From contig MBPM02000001.1 of assembly GCA_001695595.3 (NCBI GenBank), forward strand, positions 1 to 64,000: a stretch of 64,000 bases of DNA, written 5' to 3'. The stretch is from Plasmopara viticola (lineage: Eukaryota > Oomycota > Peronosporomycetes > Peronosporales > Peronosporaceae). A program made the position numbers and the translations under genes. The notes beneath the pieces are model-generated. The model was not told where the DNA came from, did not search any database, and worked only from the letters and a program-made list of their open reading frames with translations. This document shows positions 1 to 10,955 of the stretch, in pieces. Each line of letters begins with the position of its first letter. Position 1 is the first letter of the stretch.

Positions 1-607
1 GCAAAACAAGAACGGGAACGATGAAGGCTCATCAATACGCCTTGGACCGATTGAGCTTCGCTCCCGACCCCTGACTGTACTCTTCAACGAGGTCGAGCTG
101 TGCTTGAACGCCTGCGATCGGTAACCCGAGAGCAAGGTGGAGTCGTCCGGAAAAAGATGCTCGTAACTGTGAAATCGTCGGACAATGGGACGCCGTGTTC
201 TTCATGTTGGCGAAGCAAGTTACCAAGGGGCTCGATCACCGAAAAGAAATAGCAACGAGACAGAGGATCAACCCTGCTTTACGGACGCCGCGAGATGGAT
301 ATAGGCCTTCAAGGATATGACCGTTGACATCAGTGTGCTTGTGGCTTGTGTACACGAGCTTGACCCACTCGGAGTACGTACCACCCGAACCATACGATCT
401 AGTACTTGGAAACATGTAGTTCCAGTTGACACGTCATACGCCTTTTCAAAGTCGAGGAACATCGCATACGCTTCTTCGTCACGGGCCGTCACCCAGATCT
501 TGAAGATCTTGAAGAAACCGCACGTGGTGGTGTAGTGACCGTCCCTTGACAAACGCCTTCTGACTTGGATGAACAAGCTTGGACAAGAATAATTGGAGTC
601 GAAAAGC
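1..607 (-). mobile_element. 5'-truncated non-LTR (LINE) retrotransposon fragment
   Basis: Read on the minus strand this stretch encodes the reverse transcriptase core of a LINE, with motifs in the right order from right to left. The right edge (607/608) switches abruptly into the middle of a tRNA-Glu gene. Because the element runs right to left, the junction is its 5' side: ORF1, endonuclease and the start of RT are absent, as expected for 5' truncation during target-primed reverse transcription. The 3' end lies outside the window, so no poly-A tail or target-site duplication can be seen. An assembly or recombination junction is the alternative. Confidence 0.85.
32..590 (-). pseudogene. LINE reverse transcriptase, broken by frameshifts
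   Basis: The fragments line up with RT of non-LTR retrotransposons. PSQKAFVKGRS (536-568) matches the finger region before motif A. FLDFEKAYD (433-459) is motif A with its catalytic Asp. VKQG followed by a shifted DPLS (about 256-276) is motif B, broken by one extra base near 270. Two adjacent Asp codons (142-147) after a Phe-rich stretch are the FADD-type motif C, one base out of frame. SGAKLNRSK (about 38-66) is the conserved segment after motif C. No single frame spans these motifs, so the copy is dead, unless single-base indels are sequencing errors. Family and host cannot be fixed by eye. Confidence 0.85.
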
Positions 608-656
608 ATAGCTGGCTTTCACCCAGCAGACCCGGGTTCGAGTCCCGGTGTGGGAA
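608..656 (+). pseudogene. tRNA-Glu copy 1, 5' truncated by LINE junction
   Basis: Only the last 49 of 73 nt remain, from within the D stem onward. Acceptor 5' strand, A box and D loop are missing; anticodon arm, B box and 3' end are consensus. Without the A box and acceptor partner it should be inactive. Trailer TATGATTT; 312 bp to the next tRNA. Confidence 0.95.
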
Positions 657-967
657 CATTGTGCTATGATTTGCTCTTTTTTGGTCACTCAATCTTCACT
701 TTTGGTTAGAAGGCGCTCTCTTTAGGGACTTTATGCTCGCGTTCCAAACAATGTTAGTCTTCGCTTTGATTTATAATCGTGACAATACCTGCATACGCGC
801 TCAATAAAAAAAAGAAATATCGCTATTCCCAAACGCTTTTATTCAAGAAGAATGTGAAGAGAGTAATAATATTAATGGTGTAATTTTCTGCTCTCGTCGT
901 TCGTGCGTGTGAGTATAAGATGTACGTGTGTTGATGTGACTGTTTGGTAGGTTGTCTACTTAAGCCT

Positions 968-1040
968 TCCCATATAGTCTAGGCGGTTAGGATAGCTGGC
1001 TTTCACCCAGCAGACCCGGGTTCGAGTCCCGGTGTGGGAA
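968..1040 (+). tRNA. tRNA-Glu: tRNA-Glu(UUC) copy 2, first complete copy
   Basis: Decodes GAA (and GAG by wobble) as glutamate. The 73 nt fold as: acceptor TCCCATA with TGTGGGA (all paired, one T-G wobble), linker TA, D arm GTCT-AGGCGGTTA-GGAT, A26, anticodon stem GCTGG/CCAGC with loop CTTTCAC (anticodon TTC after T33), variable loop AGAC, T arm CCGGG-TTCGAGT-CCCGG, discriminator A. There is no intron and no encoded CCA, so CCA is added after transcription. All expected invariant bases (T8, A14, GG in the D loop, TTCGA) are present. Later copies called 'consensus' have this exact sequence. Trailer TATCATTT; step 384. Confidence 0.97.
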
Positions 1041-1351
1041 CATTGTGCTATCATTTGCTCTTTTTTGGTCACTCAATCTTCACTTTTGGTTAGAAGGCGC
1101 TCTCTTTAGGGACTTTATGCTCGCGTTCCAAACAATGTTAGTCTTCGCTTTGATTTATAATCGTGACAATATCTGCATACGCGCTCGATAAAAAAAAAGA
1201 AATATCGCTATTCTCAAGCGCTTCTATTCTAGAAGAATGTAAAGAGAGCAAGAATACCAATGGTGTAGTTTTTGCTCTCGTCTTTCGTGCGTGTGAGTAT
1301 AAGATGTACGTGTGTTGATGTGACTGTTTGGTAGGTTGTCTACTTAAGCCT

Positions 1352-1424
1352 TCCCATATAGTCTAGGCGGTTAGGATAGCTGGCTTTCACCCAGCAGACC
1401 CGGGTTCGAGTCCCGGTGTGGGAA
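1352..1424 (+). tRNA. tRNA-Glu: tRNA-Glu(UUC) copy 3
   Basis: Consensus. Trailer TATCATTT; step 372 (spacer deletions near 1593-1650). Confidence 0.96.
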
Positions 1425-1723
1425 CATTGTGCTATCATTTGCTCTTTTTTGGTCACTCAATCTTCACTTTTGGTTAGAAGGCGCTCTCTTTAGGGACTTT
1501 ATGCTCGCGTTCCAAACAATGTTAGTCTTCGCTTTGATTTATAATCGTGACAATATCTGCATACGCGCTCGATAAAAAAAAAGAAATATCGCTATCCTAT
1601 TCTATTCAGAAGAATGTGAAGAGAAAAAAAATGGTGTAGTTTTTCTGCTCTCGTCTTCGTGCGTGTGAGTATAATATGTACGTGTGTTGATGTGACTGTT
1701 TGGTAGGTTGTCTACTTAAGCCT

Positions 1724-1796
1724 TCCCATATAGTCTAGGCGGTTAGGATAGCTGGCTTTCACCCAGCAGACCCGGGTTCGAGTCCCGGTGTGGGAA
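1724..1796 (+). tRNA. tRNA-Glu: tRNA-Glu(UUC) copy 4
   Basis: Consensus. Trailer TATCATTT; step 379. Confidence 0.96.
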
Positions 1797-2102
1797 CATT
1801 GTGCTATCATTTGCTCTTTTTTGGTCACTCAATCTTCACTTTTGGTTAGAAGGCGCTCTCTTTAGGGACTTTATGCTCGCGTTCCAAACAATGTTAGTCT
1901 TCGCTTTGATTTTTAATCGCGACAATATCTGCATACGCGCTCGATAAAAAAGAAATATCGCTATTCTCAAGCGCTTCTATTCTAGAAGAATGTAAGAGAG
2001 AAGAATACAATGGTGTAGTTTTCTGCTCTCGTCTTTCGTGCGTGTGAGTATAAGATGTACGTGTGTTGATGTGACTGTTTGGTAGGTTGTCTCCTTAAGC
2101 CT

Positions 2103-2175
2103 TCCCATATAGTCTAGGCGGTTAGGATAGCTGGCTTTCACCCAGCAGACCCGGGTTCGAGTCCCGGTGTGGGAA
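2103..2175 (+). tRNA. tRNA-Glu: tRNA-Glu(UUC) copy 5
   Basis: Consensus. Trailer TATCATTT; step 380. Confidence 0.96.
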
Positions 2176-2482
2176 CATTGTGCTATCATTTGCTCTTTTT
2201 TGGTCACTCAATCTTCACTTTTGGTTAGAAGGCGCTCTCTTTAGGGACTTTATGCTCGCGTTCCAAACAATGTTAGTCTTCGCTTTGATTTATAATCGTG
2301 ACAATATCTGCATACGCGCTCGATAAAAAAAGAAATATCGCTATTCTCAAGCGCTTCTATTCTAGAAGAATGTGAAGAGAGCAAGAATACCAATGGTGTA
2401 GTTTTTGCTCTCGTCTTTCGTGCGTGTGAGTATAGATGTACGTGTGTTGATGTGACTGTTTGGTAGGTTGTCTCTTAAGCCT

Positions 2483-2555
2483 TCCCATATAGTCTAGGCG
2501 GTTAGGATAGCTGGCTTTCACCCAGCAGACCCGGGTTCGAGTCCCGGTGTGGGAA
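2483..2555 (+). tRNA. tRNA-Glu: tRNA-Glu(UUC) copy 6
   Basis: Consensus. Trailer TATCATTT with terminator only T4; step 370, the shortest long-type unit. Confidence 0.96.
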
Positions 2556-2852
2556 CATTGTGCTATCATTTGCTCTTTTGGTCACTCAATCTTCACTTTT
2601 GGTTAGAAGGCGCTCTCTTAGGGACTTTATGCTCGCGTTCCAAACAATGTTAGTCTTCGCTTTGATTTGTAATCGTGACAATATCTGCATACGCGCTCGA
2701 TAAAAAAAAGAAATATCGCTATCCTCAAGCGCTTCTATTCAGAAGAATGTGAAGAGTAAGAATATTATGGTGTAGTTTTGCTTCTCGTCGCGTGTGAGTA
2801 TAAGATGTACGTGTGTTGATGTGACTGTTTGGTAGGTTGTCTACTTAAGCCT

Positions 2853-2925
2853 TCCCATATAGTCTAGGCGGTTAGGATAGCTGGCTTTCACCCAGCAGAC
2901 CCGGGTTCGAGTCCCGGTGTGGGAA
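2853..2925 (+). tRNA. tRNA-Glu: tRNA-Glu(UUC) copy 7
   Basis: Consensus. Trailer TATCATTT; step 382. Confidence 0.96.
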
Positions 2926-3234
2926 CATTGTGCTATCATTTGCTCTTTTTTGGTCACTCAATCTTCACTTTTGGTTAGAAGGCGCTCTCTTTAGGGACTT
3001 TATGCTCGCGTTCCAAACAATGTTAGTCTTCGCTTTGATTTTTAATCGTGACAATATCTGCATACGCGCTCGATAAAAAAAAAATATCGCTATTCTCAAG
3101 CGCTTCTATTCTAGAAGAATGTGAAGAGAGCAAGAATACCAATGGTGTAGTTTTCTGCTCTCGTCTTTCGTGCGTGTGAGTATAAGATGTACGTGTGTTG
3201 ATGTGACTGTTTGGTAGGTTGTCTACTTAAGCCT

Positions 3235-3307
3235 TCCCATATAGTCTAGGCGGTTAGGATAGCTGGCTTTCACCCAGCAGACCCGGGTTCGAGTCCCGGT
3301 GTGGGAA
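3235..3307 (+). tRNA. tRNA-Glu: tRNA-Glu(UUC) copy 8
   Basis: Consensus. Trailer TATCATTT with terminator T5; step 384. Confidence 0.96.
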
Positions 3308-3618
3308 CATTGTGCTATCATTTGCTCTTTTTGGTCACTCAATCTTCACTTTTGGTTAGAAGGCGCTCTCTTTAGGGACTTTATGCTCGCGTTCCAAACA
3401 ATGTTAGTCTTCGCTTTGATTTATAATCGTGACAATATCTGCATACGCGCTCGATAAAAAAAAAGAAATATCGCTATCCTCAAGCGCTTCTATTCTAGAA
3501 GAATGTGAAGAGAGTAAGAATATTAATGGTGTAGTTTTCTGCTCTCGTCGTTCGTGCGTGTGAGTATAAGATGTACGTGTGTTGATGTGACTGTTTGGTA
3601 GGTTGTCTCCTCAAGCCT

Positions 3619-3691
3619 TCCCATATAGTCTAGGCGGTTAGGATAGCTGGCTTTCACCCAGCAGACCCGGGTTCGAGTCCCGGTGTGGGAA
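3619..3691 (+). tRNA. tRNA-Glu: tRNA-Glu(UUC) copy 9
   Basis: Consensus. Trailer TATGATTT; step 382. Confidence 0.96.
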
Positions 3692-4000
3692 CATTGTGCT
3701 ATGATTTGCTCTTTTTTGGTCACTCAATCTTCACTTTTGGTTAGAAGGCGCTCTCTTAGGGACTTTATGCTCGCGTTCCAAACAATGTTAGTCTTCGCTT
3801 TGATTTGTAATCGTGACAATATCTGCATACTTGCTCAATAAAAAAAAGAAATATCGCTATTCCCAAACGCCTTTATTCTAGAAGAATGTGAAGAGAGTAA
3901 GAATATTAATGGTGAATTTTCTGCTCTCGTCGTTTTTGCGTGTGAGTATAAGATGTACGTGTGTTGATGTGACTGTTTGGTAGGTTGTCTTCTTAAGCCT

Positions 4001-4073
4001 TCCCATATAGTCTAGGCGGTTAGGATAGCTGGCTTTCACCCAGCAGACCCGGGTTCGAGTCCCGGTGTGGGAA
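4001..4073 (+). tRNA. tRNA-Glu: tRNA-Glu(UUC) copy 10
   Basis: Consensus. Trailer TATAATTT; step 384. Confidence 0.96.
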
Positions 4074-4384
4074 CATTGTGCTATAATTTGCTCTTTTTTG
4101 GTCACTCAATCTTCACTTTTGGTTAGAAGGCGCTCTCTTTAGGGACTTTATGCTCGCGTTCCAAACAATGTTAGTCTTCGCTTTGATTTATAATCGTGAC
4201 AATATCTGCATACGCGCTCGATAAAAAAAAGAAATATCGCTATTCTCAAGCGCTTCTATTCTAGAAGAATGTGAAGAGAGCAAGAATACCAATGGTGTAG
4301 TTTTCTGCTCTCGTCGTTCGTGCGTGTGAGTATAAGATGTACGTGTGTTGATGTGACTGTTTGGTAGGTTGTCTACTTAAGCCT

Positions 4385-4457
4385 TCCCATATAGTCTAGG
4401 CGGTTAGGATAGCTGGCTTTCACCCAGCAGACCCGGGTTCGAGTCCCGGTGTGGGAA
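4385..4457 (+). tRNA. tRNA-Glu: tRNA-Glu(UUC) copy 11
   Basis: Consensus. Trailer TATGATTT; step 383. Confidence 0.96.
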
Positions 4458-4767
4458 CATTGTGCTATGATTTGCTCTTTTTTGGTCACTCAATCTTCAC
4501 TTTTGGTTAGAAGGCGCTCTCTTTAGGGACTTTATGCTCGCGTTCCAAACAATGTTAGTCTTCGCTTTGATTTATAATCGTGACAATATCTGCATACGCG
4601 CTCGATAAAAAAAAGAAATATCGCTATTCTCAAGCGCTTCTATTCTAGAAGAATGTGAAGAGAGCAAGAATACCAATGGTGTAGTTTTCTGCTCTCGTCG
4701 TTCGTGCGTGTGAGTATAAGATGTACGTGTGTGTGATGTGACTGTTGGTAGGTTGTCTCTTAAGCCT

Positions 4768-4840
4768 TCCCATATAGTCTAGGCGGTTAGGATAGCTGGC
4801 TTTCACCCAGCAGACCCGGGTTCGAGTCCCGGTGTGGGAA
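4768..4840 (+). tRNA. tRNA-Glu: tRNA-Glu(UUC) copy 12
   Basis: Consensus. Trailer TATATTT; step 383. Confidence 0.96.
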
Positions 4841-5150
4841 CATTGTGCTATATTTGCTCTTTTTTGGTCACTCAATCTTCACTTTTGGTTAGAAGGCGCT
4901 CTCTTTAGGGACTTTATGCTCGCGTTCCAAACAATGTTAGTCTTCGCTTTGATTTATAATCGTGACAATATCTGCATACGCGCTCGATAAAAAAAAAGAA
5001 ATATCGCTATTCTCAAGCGCTTCTATTCTAGAAGAATGTGAAGAGAGTAAGAATATTAATGGTGTATTTTCTGCTCTCGTCGTTCGTGCGTGTGAGTATA
5101 AGATGTACGTGTGTTGATGTGACTGTTTGGTAGGTTGTCTACTTAAGCCT

Positions 5151-5223
5151 TCCCATATAGTCTAGGCGGTTAGGATAGCTGGCTTTCACCCAGCAGACCC
5201 GGGTTCGAGTCCCGGTGTGGGAA
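5151..5223 (+). tRNA. tRNA-Glu: tRNA-Glu(UUC) copy 13
   Basis: Consensus. Trailer TATAATTT; step 383. Confidence 0.96.
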
Positions 5224-5533
5224 CATTGTGCTATAATTTGCTCTTTTTTGGTCACTCAATCTTCAATTTTGGTTAGAAGGCGCTCTCTTTAGGGACTTTA
5301 TGCTCGCGTTCCAAACAATGTTAGTCTTCGCTTTGATTTATAATCGTGACAATATCTGCATACGCGCTCGATAAAAAAAAGAAATATCGCTATTCCCAAA
5401 CGCTTTTATTCAAGAAGAATGTGAAGAGAGTAATAATATTAATGGTGTATTTTCTGCTCTCGTCGTTCGTGCGTGTGAGTATAAGATGTACGTGTGTTGA
5501 TGTGACTGTTTGGTAGGTTGTCTACTTAAGCCT

Positions 5534-5606
5534 TCCCATATAGTCTAGGCGGTTAGGATAGCTGGCTTTCACCCAGCAGACCCGGGTTCGAGTCCCGGTG
5601 TGGGAA
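5534..5606 (+). tRNA. tRNA-Glu: tRNA-Glu(UUC) copy 14
   Basis: Consensus. Trailer TATCATTT; step 384. Confidence 0.96.
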
Positions 5607-5917
5607 CATTGTGCTATCATTTGCTCTTTTTTGGTCACTCAATCTTCACTTTTGGTTAGAAGGCGCTCTCTTTAGGGACTTTATGCTCGCGTTCCAAACA
5701 ATGTTAGTCTTCGCTTTGATTTATAATCGTGACAATATCTGCATACGCGCTCGATAAAAAAAAAGAAATATCGCTATTCTCAAGCGCTTCTATTCTAGAA
5801 GAATGTGAAGAGAGCAAGAATACCAATGGTGTAGTTTTTGCTCTCGTCTTTCGTGCGTGTGAGTATAGGATGTACGTGTGTTGATGTGACTGTTTGGTAG
5901 GTTGTCTACTTAAGCCT

Positions 5918-5990
5918 TCCCATATAGTCTAGGCGGTTAGGATAGCTGGCTTTCACCCAGCAGACCCGGGTTCGAGTCCCGGTGTGGGAA
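5918..5990 (+). tRNA. tRNA-Glu: tRNA-Glu(UUC) copy 15
   Basis: Consensus. Trailer TATAATTT; step 384. Confidence 0.96.
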
Positions 5991-6301
5991 CATTGTGCTA
6001 TAATTTGCTCTTTTTTGGTCACTCAATCTTCACTTTTGGTTAGAAGGCGCTCTCTTTAGGGACTTTATGCTCGCGTTCCAAACAATGTTAGTCTTCGCTT
6101 TGATTTATAATCGTGACAATATCTGCATACGCGCTCGATAAAAAAAAGAAATATCGCTATTCTCAAGCGCTTCTATTCTAGAAGAATGTGAAGAGAGTAA
6201 GAATATTAATGGTGTAGTTTTCTGCTCTCGTCGTTCGTGCGTGTGAGTATAAGATGTACGTGTGTTGATGTGACTGTTTGGTAGGTTGTCTCCTCAAGCC
6301 T

Positions 6302-6374
6302 TCCCATATAGTCTAGGCGGTTAGGATAGCTGGCTTTCACCCAGCAGACCCGGGTTCGAGTCCCGGTGTGGGAA
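6302..6374 (+). tRNA. tRNA-Glu: tRNA-Glu(UUC) copy 16
   Basis: Consensus. Trailer TATATTT; step 382. Confidence 0.96.
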
Positions 6375-6683
6375 CATTGTGCTATATTTGCTCTTTTTTG
6401 GTCACTCAATCTTCACTTTTGGTTAGAAGGCGCTCTCTTTAGGGACTTTATGCTCGCGTTCCAAACAATGTTAGTCTTCGCTTTGATTTGTAATCGTGAC
6501 AATATCTGCATACGCGCTCGATAAAAAAAGAAATATCGCTATTCTCAAGCGCTTCTATTCTAGAAGAATGTGAAGAGAGCAAGAATACCAATGGTGTAGT
6601 TTTCTGCTCTCGTCTTTCGTGCGTGTGAGTATAAGATGTACGTGTGTTGATGTGACTGTTTGGTAGGTTGTCTACTTAAGCCT

Positions 6684-6756
6684 TCCCATATAGTCTAGGC
6701 GGTTAGGATAGCTGGCTTTCACCCAGCAGACCCGGGTTCGAGTCCCGGTGTGGGAA
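6684..6756 (+). tRNA. tRNA-Glu: tRNA-Glu(UUC) copy 17
   Basis: Consensus. Trailer TATCATTT; step 383. Confidence 0.96.
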
Positions 6757-7066
6757 CATTGTGCTATCATTTGCTCTTTTTTGGTCACTCAATCTTCACT
6801 TTTGGTTAGAAGGCGCTCTCTTTAGGGACTTTATGCTCGCGTTCCAAACAATGTTAGTCTTCGCTTTGATTTATAATCGTGACAATACCTGCATACGCGC
6901 TCGATAAAAAAAAGAAATATCGCTATCCTCAAGCGCTTCTATTCTAGAAGAATGTGAAGAGAGTAAGAATATTAATGGTGTAGTTTTCTGCTCTCGTCGT
7001 TCGTGCGTGTGAGTATAGATGTACGTGTGTTGATGTGACTGTTTGGTAGGTTGTCTACTTAAGCCT

Positions 7067-7139
7067 TCCCATATAGTCTAGGCGGTTAGGATAGCTGGCT
7101 TTCACCCAGCAGACCCGGGTTCGAGTCCCGGTGTGGGAA
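7067..7139 (+). tRNA. tRNA-Glu: tRNA-Glu(UUC) copy 18
   Basis: Consensus. Trailer TATCATTT; step 382. Confidence 0.96.
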
Positions 7140-7448
7140 CATTGTGCTATCATTTGCTCTTTTTTGGTCACTCAATCTTCACTTTTGGTTAGAAGGCGCT
7201 CTCTTTAGGGACTTTATGCTCGCGTTCCAAACAATGTTAGTCTTCGCTTTGATTTATAATCGTGACAATATCTGCATACGCGCTCGATAAAAAAAGAAAT
7301 ATCGCTATTCTCAAGCGCTTCTATTCTAGAAGAATGTGAAGAGAGCAAGAATACCAATGGTGTAGTTTTCTGCTCTCGTCTTTCGTGCGTGTGAGTATAA
7401 GATGTACGTGTGTTGATGTGACTGTTTGGTAGGTTGTCTCTTAAGCCT

Positions 7449-7521
7449 TCCCATATAGTCTAGGCGGTTAGGATAGCTGGCTTTCACCCAGCAGACCCGG
7501 GTTCGAGTCCCGGTGTGGGAA
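7449..7521 (+). tRNA. tRNA-Glu: tRNA-Glu(UUC) copy 19
   Basis: Consensus. Trailer TATCATTT; step 384. Confidence 0.96.
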
Positions 7522-7832
7522 CATTGTGCTATCATTTGCTCTTTTTTGGTCACTCAATCTTCACTTTTGGTTAGAAGGCGCTCTCTTTAGGGACTTTATG
7601 CTCGCGTTCCAAACAATGTTAGTCTTCGCTTTGATTTATAATCGTGACAATATCTGCATACGCGCTCGATAAAAAAAAGAAATATCGCTATTCTCAAGCG
7701 CTTCTATTCTAGAAGAATGTGAAGAGAGCAAGAATATTAATGGTGTAGTTTTCTGCTCTCGTCGTTCGTGCGTGTGAGTATAAGATGTACGTGTGTTGAT
7801 GTGACTGTTTGGTAGGTTGTCTACTTAAGCCT

Positions 7833-7905
7833 TCCCATATAGTCTAGGCGGTTAGGATAGCTGGCTTTCACCCAGCAGACCCGGGTTCGAGTCCCGGTGT
7901 GGGAA
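7833..7905 (+). tRNA. tRNA-Glu: tRNA-Glu(UUC) copy 20
   Basis: Consensus. Trailer TATCATTT; step 380. Confidence 0.96.
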
Positions 7906-8212
7906 CATTGTGCTATCATTTGCTCTTTTTTGGTCACTCAATCTTCACTTTTGGTTAGAAGGCGCTCTCTTTAGGGACTTTATGCTCGCGTTCCAAACAA
8001 TGTTAGTCTTCGCTTTGATTTTAATCGTGACAATATCTGCATACGCGCTCGATAAAAAAAGAAATATCGCTATTCTCAAGCGCTTCTATTCTAGAAGAAT
8101 GTGAAGAGAGCAAGAATACCAATGGTGTAGTTTTCTGCTCTCGTCTTCGTGCGTGTGAGTATAAGATGTACGTGTGTTGATGTGACTGTTTGGTAGGTTG
8201 TCTCTTAAGCCT

Positions 8213-8285
8213 TCCCATATAGTCTAGGCGGTTAGGATAGCTGGCTTTCACCCAGCAGACCCGGGTTCGAGTCCCGGTGTGGGAA
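8213..8285 (+). tRNA. tRNA-Glu: tRNA-Glu(UUC) copy 21
   Basis: Consensus. Trailer TATCATTT; step 382. Confidence 0.96.
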
Positions 8286-8594
8286 CATTGTGCTATCATT
8301 TGCTCTTTTTTGGTCACTCAATCTTCACTTTTGGTTAGAAGGCGCTCTCTTTAGGGACTTTATGCTCGCGTTCCAAACAATGTTAGTCTTCGCTTTGATT
8401 TATAATCGTGACAATATCTGCATACGCGCTCGATAAAAAAAAGAAATATCGCTATTCCAAGCGCTTCTATTCTAGAAGAATGTGAAGAGAGCAAGAATAC
8501 CAATGGTGTAGTTTTCTGCTCTCGTCTTTCGTGCGTGTGAGTATAAGATGTACGTGTGTTGATGTGACTGTTTGGTAGGTTGTCTCTTAAGCCT

Positions 8595-8667
8595 TCCAAT
8601 ATAGTCTAGGCGGTTAGGATAGCTGGCTTTCACCCAGCAGACCCGGGTTCGAGTCCCGGTGTGGGAA
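8595..8667 (+). tRNA. tRNA-Glu: tRNA-Glu(UUC) copy 22, acceptor variant
   Basis: C4 is A (TCCAATA), giving an A-G mismatch in the acceptor stem; otherwise consensus. The same change recurs at 9735. Trailer TATCATTT; step 381. Confidence 0.9.
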
Positions 8668-8975
8668 CATTGTGCTATCATTTGCTCTTTTTTGGTCACT
8701 CAATCTTCACTTTTGGTTAGAAGGCGCTCTCTTTAGGGACTTTATGCTCGCGTTCCAAACAATGTTAGTCTTCGCTTTGATTTATAATCGTGACAATATC
8801 TGCATACGCGCTCGATAAAAAAAAAATATCGCTATTCTCAAGCGCTTCTATTCTAGAAGAATGTGAAGAGAGTAAGAATATTAATGGTGTAGTTTTCTGC
8901 TCTCGTCGTTCGTGCGTGTGAGTATAAGATGTACGTGTGTTGATGTGACTGTTTGGTAGGTTGTCTCTTAAGCCT

Positions 8976-9048
8976 TCCCATATAGTCTAGGCGGTTAGGA
9001 TAGCTGGCTTTCACCCAGCAGACCCGGGTTCGAGTCCCGGTGTGGGAA
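8976..9048 (+). tRNA. tRNA-Glu: tRNA-Glu(UUC) copy 23
   Basis: Consensus. Trailer TATATTT; step 377. Confidence 0.96.
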
Positions 9049-9352
9049 CATTGTGCTATATTTGCTCTTTTTTGGTCACTCAATCTTCACTTTTGGTTCG
9101 AAGGCGCTCTCTTTAGGGACTTTATGCTCGCGTTCCAAACAATGTTAGTCTTCGCTTTGATTTATCGTGACAATATCTGCATACGCGCTCGATAAAAAAA
9201 AAATATCGCTATTCTCAAGCGCTTCTATTCTAGAAGAATGTGAAGAGAGCAAGAATACCAATGGTGTAGTTTTCTGCTCTCGTCTTTCGTGCGTGTGAGT
9301 ATAAGATGTACGTGTGTTGATGTGACTGTTTGGTAGGTTGTCTCTTAAGCCT

Positions 9353-9425
9353 TCCCATATAGTCTAGGCGGTTAGGATAGCTGGCTTTCACCCAGCAGAC
9401 CCGGGTTCGAGTCCCGGTGTGGGAA
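9353..9425 (+). tRNA. tRNA-Glu: tRNA-Glu(UUC) copy 24
   Basis: Consensus. Trailer TATCATTT; step 382. Confidence 0.96.
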
Positions 9426-9734
9426 CATTGTGCTATCATTTGCTCTTTTTTGGTCACTCAATCTTCACTTTTGGTTAGAAGGCGCTCTCTTTAGGGACTT
9501 TATGCTCGCGTTCCAAACAATGTTAGTCTTCGCTTTGATTTATAATCGTGACAATATCTGCATACGCGCTCGATAAAAAAAAGAAATATCGCTATTCTCA
9601 AGCGCTTCTATTCTAGAAGAATGTGAAAGAGAAGAATACCAATGGTGTAGTTTTCTGCTCTCGTCGTTTCGTGCGTGTGAGTATAAGATGTACGTGTGTT
9701 GATGTGACTGTTTGGTAGGTTGTCTCTTAAGCCT

Positions 9735-9807
9735 TCCAATATAGTCTAGGCGGTTAGGATAGCTGGCTTTCACCCAGCAGACCCGGGTTCGAGTCCCGGT
9801 GTGGGAA
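9735..9807 (+). tRNA. tRNA-Glu: tRNA-Glu(UUC) copy 25, acceptor variant
   Basis: Same C4-to-A change as 8595, three units away. Trailer TATCATTT; step 383. Confidence 0.9.
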
Positions 9808-10117
9808 CATTGTGCTATCATTTGCTCTTTTTTGGTCACTCAATCTTCACTTTTGGTTAGAAGGCGCTCTCTTTAGGGACTTTATGCTCGCGTTCCAAAC
9901 AATGTTAGTCTTCGCTTTGATTTATAATCGTGACAATATCTGCATACGCGCTCGATAAAAAAAGAAATATCGCTATCCTCAAGCGCTTCTATTCTAGAAG
10001 AATGTGAAGAGAGCAAGAATACCAATGGTGTAGTTTTCTGCTCTCGTCTTTCGTGCGTGTGAGTATAAGATGTACGTGTGTTGATGTGACTGTTTGGTAG
10101 GTTGTCTACTTAAGCCT

Positions 10118-10190
10118 TCCCATATAGTCTAGGCGGTTAGGATAGCTGGCTTTCACCCAGCAGACCCGGGTTCGAGTCCCGGTGTGGGAA
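10118..10190 (+). tRNA. tRNA-Glu: tRNA-Glu(UUC) copy 26
   Basis: Consensus. Trailer TATATTT; step 381. Confidence 0.96.
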
Positions 10191-10498
10191 CATTGTGCTA
10201 TATTTGCTCTTTTTTGGTCACTCAATCTTCACTTTTGGTTAGAAGGCGCTCTCTTTAGGGACTTTATGCTCGCGTTCCAAACAATGTTAGTCTTCGCTTT
10301 GATTTATAATCGTGACAATATCTGCATACTTGCTCGATAAAAAAAGAAATATCGCTATCCTCCAGCGCTTCTATTTTAGAAGAATGTAAAGAGAGAAGAA
10401 TATTAATTGTGTAGTTTTCTGCTCTCGTCGTTCGTGCGTGTGAGTATAAGATGTACGTGTGTTGATGTGACTGTTTGGTAGGTTGTCTACTTAAGCCT

Positions 10499-10571
10499 TC
10501 CCATATAGTCTAGGCGGTTAGGATAGCTGGCTTTCACCCAGCAGACCCGGGTTCGAGTCCCGGTGTGGGAA
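10499..10571 (+). tRNA. tRNA-Glu: tRNA-Glu(UUC) copy 27
   Basis: Consensus. Trailer TATCATTT; step 384. Confidence 0.96.
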
Positions 10572-10882
10572 CATTGTGCTATCATTTGCTCTTTTTTGGT
10601 CACTCAATCTTCACTTTTGGTTAGAAGGCGCTCTCTTTAGGGACTTTATGCTCGCGTTCCAAACAATGTTAGTCTTCGCTTTGATTTATAATCGTGACAA
10701 TACCTGCATACGCGCTCGATAAAAAAAAGAAATATCGCTATCCTCAAGCGCTTCTATTCTAGAAGAATGTGAAGAGAGTAAGAATATTAATGGTGTAGTT
10801 TTCTGCTCTCGTCGTTCGTGCGTGTGAGTATAAGATGTACGTGTGTTGATGTGACTGTTTGGTAGGTTGTCTACTTAAGCCT

Positions 10883-10955
10883 TCCCATATAGTCTAGGCG
10901 GTTAGGATAGCTGGCTTTCACCCAGCAGACCCGGGTTCGAGTCCCGGTGTGGGAA
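10883..10955 (+). tRNA. tRNA-Glu: tRNA-Glu(UUC) copy 28
   Basis: Consensus. Trailer TATATTT; step 382. Confidence 0.96.

Noticed and set aside
317..535. Plus-strand ORF of 72 codons at the left edge
   Set aside because: It is the antisense shadow of the LINE reverse transcriptase region containing motif A.
1..5300. Small indels in the LINE and left units as biological decay only
   Set aside because: Not accepted as certain: many are single-base or homopolymer changes that uncorrected long-read error could also produce.
7910..8104. Plus-strand ORFs in spacers (for example 7910-8104, 12489-12674, 62050-62322)
   Set aside because: They appear only where a spacer indel removes a stop and are absent from sister units; composition follows the repeat.
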